64,000 nt of DNA, from positions 186,001 through 250,000 of the forward strand of contig NZ_SSOB01000002.1 in the NCBI RefSeq assembly GCF_004801405.1. Direction: 5' to 3'. The position numbers and the translations under genes are program-made. This document shows positions 61,382-64,000 of the stretch, one piece after another. Under the pieces are notes generated by a model, which saw nothing but the letters and a program-made list of their open reading frames with translations, ran no database searches and had not been told where the DNA came from. Within the stretch, counting starts at the first letter, position 1; each line of letters opens with the position of its first letter. The stretch comes from Cohnella fermenti (GTDB lineage Bacteria; Bacillota; Bacilli; Paenibacillales; Paenibacillaceae).

Positions 61382-62456
61382 CTTCGGCCGGTCGGCTATC
61401 CTTCCTGATCTGCTTGCTGCGCAGCTGCCCGCAAGCGGCGTCGATGTCCGCTCCGTGCTCGAGACGAACGCTGACGCTGACTCCTCTCTTTTTCAACGTG
61501 TCGTAGAAGGCTCTGACGTCCTCCGCATCGGTCCGCTGGTACTGGCTGTGCTCGTCGACCGGGTTGTACGGGATCAGGTTCACGTTGAGCAGGGAGCGGC
61601 GCGACTCGCCCAGCAGATCGGCCAGTTCGTTCGCGTGTTCGACGCGGTCGTTCACGTCCCTCAGCAGGATGTACTCGATCGTTGTCCGCCGGTTCGTCTT
61701 CTCGAGGAAGTAGTCGATGGCGGCCATCAGCTTCGCGATCGGGATCGCCCGGTTGATCTTCATGATCCGCGTCCGCAGCTCGTCGTTCGGCGCATGGAGG
61801 GAGATCGCCAGGTTCACCTGAAGGCCCGTATCCGCGAATTCGCGAATCTTGTCCGCCAGACCGCTCGTCGACACCGTGATGTGGCGCGAGCCGATCGCCA
61901 GCCCCTTATGGTCGATGACCACGCGGATGAAGTTCAGCACGTGCGCGAAGTTGTCGAACGGCTCGCCGATGCCCATCACCACGATGTGGCTGACCTTCTC
62001 GCCTTGGCCGAGCGCGTCGAGATCGAGCTGAACCCGCATGATCTGCTCGACGATCTCGCCGGCCGTCAGGTCCCGGCTCTTCTTGAGCAGCCCGCTCGCG
62101 CAGAAGCTGCAGCCGATGTTGCAGCCGACCTGCGTGGTGACGCAGACGGACAGGCCGAACTTGTGCTTCATGAGCACCGTCTCGATCAGGTTGCCGTCCG
62201 CCAGCCGGAAGAGGAACTTGCGCGTGCCGTCCGCCGACACCTGCTTCAGATGCTCCGTCATCGTCTCGAAGGCGAAGTTCTCTTCCAGCAACGAGCGGCA
62301 TTCCGCGTTCACGTCCGTCATCTCCGCGAAGCTGCCGACCCGCTTCCGATAGAGCTGCTCCCACACCGGGGTCGCCCGCGATCTTCTATGCCCCCGTTCA
62401 GCCAGCCAATCGGCCAACTGCTCCTGGGTCAATCCGTAGATGGATGCTTTATTCAT
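61368..62456 (-). CDS. rlmN: 23S rRNA (adenine2503-C2)/tRNA methyltransferase, radical SAM
   Basis: This 362-residue enzyme has the radical SAM cluster cysteines at 112, 116 and 119 (CNIGCSFC) and the C-terminal IDAACGQLR with the methylated-intermediate cysteine. ATG at 62456 stands seven bases after GAGG. It methylates A2503 of 23S rRNA and A37 of some tRNAs. Its overall pattern fits RlmN rather than the resistance enzyme Cfr. Confidence 0.93.
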   Translation of the reverse strand: MNKASIYGLTQEQLADWLAERGHRRSRATPVWEQLYRKRVGSFAEMTDVNAECRSLLEENFAFETMTEHLKQVSADGTRKFLFRLADGNLIETVLMKHKFGLSVCVTTQVGCNIGCSFCASGLLKKSRDLTAGEIVEQIMRVQLDLDALGQGEKVSHIVVMGIGEPFDNFAHVLNFIRVVIDHKGLAIGSRHITVSTSGLADKIREFADTGLQVNLAISLHAPNDELRTRIMKINRAIPIAKLMAAIDYFLEKTNRRTTIEYILLRDVNDRVEHANELADLLGESRRSLLNVNLIPYNPVDEHSQYQRTDAEDVRAFYDTLKKRGVSVSVRLEHGADIDAACGQLRSKQIRKDSRPAEAALS

Positions 62457-62679
62457 TAGGATACCTCGCTTCAACCATTCCGCATTCTGCCTATCATTGT
62501 CCCAGAGTTAGGGCAAATACACAAGTGCGAGACTTTGTCAATCGGGCCGCCGCCCGATCCCGGTTCCCCTCCCCGGTTGGGGGCGGACGTGCGGAATCCG
62601 TGTTACAGTTAGAGCATATGGAAGCTTGAATGGACACGAGAGATCGTTATTATCTGTGGAAAAAAGGAGAGAGTCGCAA

Positions 62680-63195
62680 ATGAGCATCAATCGAGGTTGG
62701 ATTGTTGGCGCGCTGCTGATCGTGTTGGGTATCCTGTTATTCTCCCAGGGGGACCGCTCCTTCAATACGGGAACCGTATTCGCTTACGGCTGGCCGACGA
62801 TGTTCGTCATCCCGATGGGCGTGTTCTTCCACTGGATGTACTTCTTCATGCTGAACCGCCGCGGAGTCGGCATGCTCGTGCCGGGCGGCATTCTGTTCGT
62901 CGCGGGAGTCGTCTGCCAGCTATCGGCGCTGACCGGCGCCTGGGCCATCACCTGGCCGGGCTTCCTGCTCGCCGTCGCCTTCGGCCTGTTCGAGCTGTAC
63001 TGGTTCGGCAGCCGCAACCGCTGGCTGATGATTCCGATCGCGATCTTAAGCGGCCTGTCCGTGCTGTTCTTCGCCGTGTTCTCGGTCGGCTACCTGTTCA
63101 ATAGCCTGTCGATGTCCCGCCCGATCATCGCCGCCCTGCTCGTCATCGCCGGCGGCGCGATCATTCTTGTTCGCAAGAAGGAACACTCGTACTAA
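62680..63195 (+). CDS. Unknown membrane protein with about six helices
   Basis: This 171-residue protein has six hydrophobic segments with LLIVLGILLFSQGDRSFNTG at the start and an RKKEHSY tail. ATG follows AAGGAGAGAG. I do not recognise a named family; it resembles small Paenibacillus membrane proteins of unknown function. Confidence 0.8.
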   Translation: MSINRGWIVGALLIVLGILLFSQGDRSFNTGTVFAYGWPTMFVIPMGVFFHWMYFFMLNRRGVGMLVPGGILFVAGVVCQLSALTGAWAITWPGFLLAVAFGLFELYWFGSRNRWLMIPIAILSGLSVLFFAVFSVGYLFNSLSMSRPIIAALLVIAGGAIILVRKKEHSY

Positions 63196-63279
63196 GACGG
63201 ATTAAGACGGGGAACCCGAAGGCCGTGCCTGACTCCTTGCGAGCGGGCGCGGCCTTTGACTTGCGGCATGGCAAGGCGA

Positions 63280-63741
63280 TCACAACAAATTCGTGAACGC
63301 ATGGCGAATGACGTTGCCCCGGCTGATGATGCCGACCAGCACCCCGCCCCGTACGACCGGGAGCTTCTTGATCCGCTTCTTCCCGAGAAGAGCGGCGACG
63401 TCCTGGATATCCTCGTTCCAATCCACCGTGACGACCTTTTTCTTCGCGATCTCCATGACGTTCATCCCAAGCAGCCGCTTGGACCTCTCCTCGAACGGCT
63501 CCTCGTTCTCGTCGAGCCGCACCATGAAGGCATAGGGGAGCGAATCGAACATGCCCAGCTCCGGCCGACCGATGAAGCGCATAATATCCCCGTCGCTCAC
63601 ATAACCTACGATCTCGTTGGCCTCGTTCACAACCGGTACGCCGCTGATCCCGTGATCGACGAACTTCTCGAGCACCCTGCGGACCGTGTCGGTCTCCTTC
63701 ACCTTGTATACTTGCGTGATCATCACATCCCGCGCCTTCAT
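63280..63741 (-). CDS. CBS-domain protein
   Basis: This 153-residue protein consists of two CBS domains (DHGISGVPVVNEANEIVGYVSDGDI, then KKLPVVRGGVLVGIISRGNV). Such pairs bind adenosine nucleotides and often regulate partners. ATG follows GGAGGGACGG. No partner is linked here. Confidence 0.92.
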   Translation of the reverse strand: MKARDVMITQVYKVKETDTVRRVLEKFVDHGISGVPVVNEANEIVGYVSDGDIMRFIGRPELGMFDSLPYAFMVRLDENEEPFEERSKRLLGMNVMEIAKKKVVTVDWNEDIQDVAALLGKKRIKKLPVVRGGVLVGIISRGNVIRHAFTNLL

Positions 63742-63904
63742 CCGCCGTCCCTCCTACGCTTCTTCCCTCATTGTGACGAATTGTCAGGGAGGATGTCAAC
63801 CGATTTCATTTTGATGTATAGTCAGAGTATGACCCCTGCCGCCTTCCTGCCATTCAGCGGATTGCGGATATGGAATGGAGAACTCGACGGGAGGCCGCCA
63901 CCGC

Positions 63905-64000
63905 ATGTCGCTGCAAATTTTTATCCTCGGAATCTTGTGCGAGGGACATCGCCATCCTTACGATATCAAGAAGATATTCAAGCGAGAGAGCCTTGCGCCC
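63905..64000 (+). CDS. PadR-family transcriptional regulator, 3'-partial
   Basis: The first 32 residues (FILGILCEGHRHPYDIKKIF) match the PadR winged-helix start. The right edge of the window cuts the gene. It is divergent from the CBS gene with 163 bp between starts. Confidence 0.82.
   Translation, partial: MSLQIFILGILCEGHRHPYDIKKIFKRESLAP

Noticed and set aside
61368-62456. Cfr-type antibiotic-resistance methylase
   Set aside because: Length, N-terminus and motif context fit housekeeping RlmN.

Overview
The window looks like a chromosomal segment from a GC-rich member of the Paenibacillaceae (Paenibacillus/Cohnella type). The reasons are strong AGGAGG-type ribosome sites, several LplB/LplC/DUF3502 carbohydrate ABC transporters, an AraC regulator with a membrane-bound sensor half, an S-layer-homology protein, and Bacillus-like lipL, ndh plus DUF1641, ilvE and rlmN. 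No rRNA, tRNA, phage, insertion sequence or CRISPR array was seen. The species call is inference.

Layout. 1-9.7 kb: a polysaccharide-use locus with the end of a multidomain CBM6 protein, an LplB/LplC/solute-binding transporter, a membrane AraC regulator and a GH130 enzyme. Two of its genes (the CBM6 protein and LplC) are broken by frameshifts. 9.8-14.3 kb: an ADP-ribosylglycohydrolase-like protein, an AraC regulator and a nucleoside hydrolase, with a repeat-filled gap at 12.7-13.4 kb. 14.5-23.6 kb: a DUF6492 protein, an SLH protein, a cyclic-nucleotide-binding/SLC13 permease, lipL, an AraC regulator, and a Gfo/Idh/MocA dehydrogenase with an epimerase. 23.8-36.9 kb: one long minus-strand gene run with five cytoplasmic-looking esterases, a LacI regulator, a sucrose phosphorylase, a complete carbohydrate ABC importer and an MFS transporter. 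37.2-42.8 kb: type II NADH dehydrogenase with DUF1641, then phnD-phnC-phnE-phnE. 43-51 kb: NlpC/P60 hydrolase, glycosyltransferase, epimerase, two-part ThrE exporter, MFS, ArsR/SRPBCC pair, an alkyltransferase-like protein and an AraC/GyrI regulator. 51-52.4 kb: a second repeat-filled gap. 52.7-64 kb: nitroreductase, GTP cyclohydrolase II, HD-GYP, a TRM11-like methylase, ilvE, LysR-YjbR-AbrB, rlmN, a membrane protein, a CBS protein and the start of a PadR regulator.

Two things stand out. First, the 24-37 kb gene run joins five esterases, none with a signal peptide, to a sucrose phosphorylase and an oligosaccharide importer. This fits import of an acylated sucrose-type compound, its de-acylation inside the cell, and phosphorolysis of the sucrose core; that function is inferred. 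Second, the two gene-free gaps at 12.8-13.4 and 51.4-52.4 kb carry arrays of different sequence that all repeat every 51-52 bp. One array class carries a short hairpin whose stem shows compensatory changes, and a composite cassette (52-bp units plus a flanking module) occurs in both gaps.
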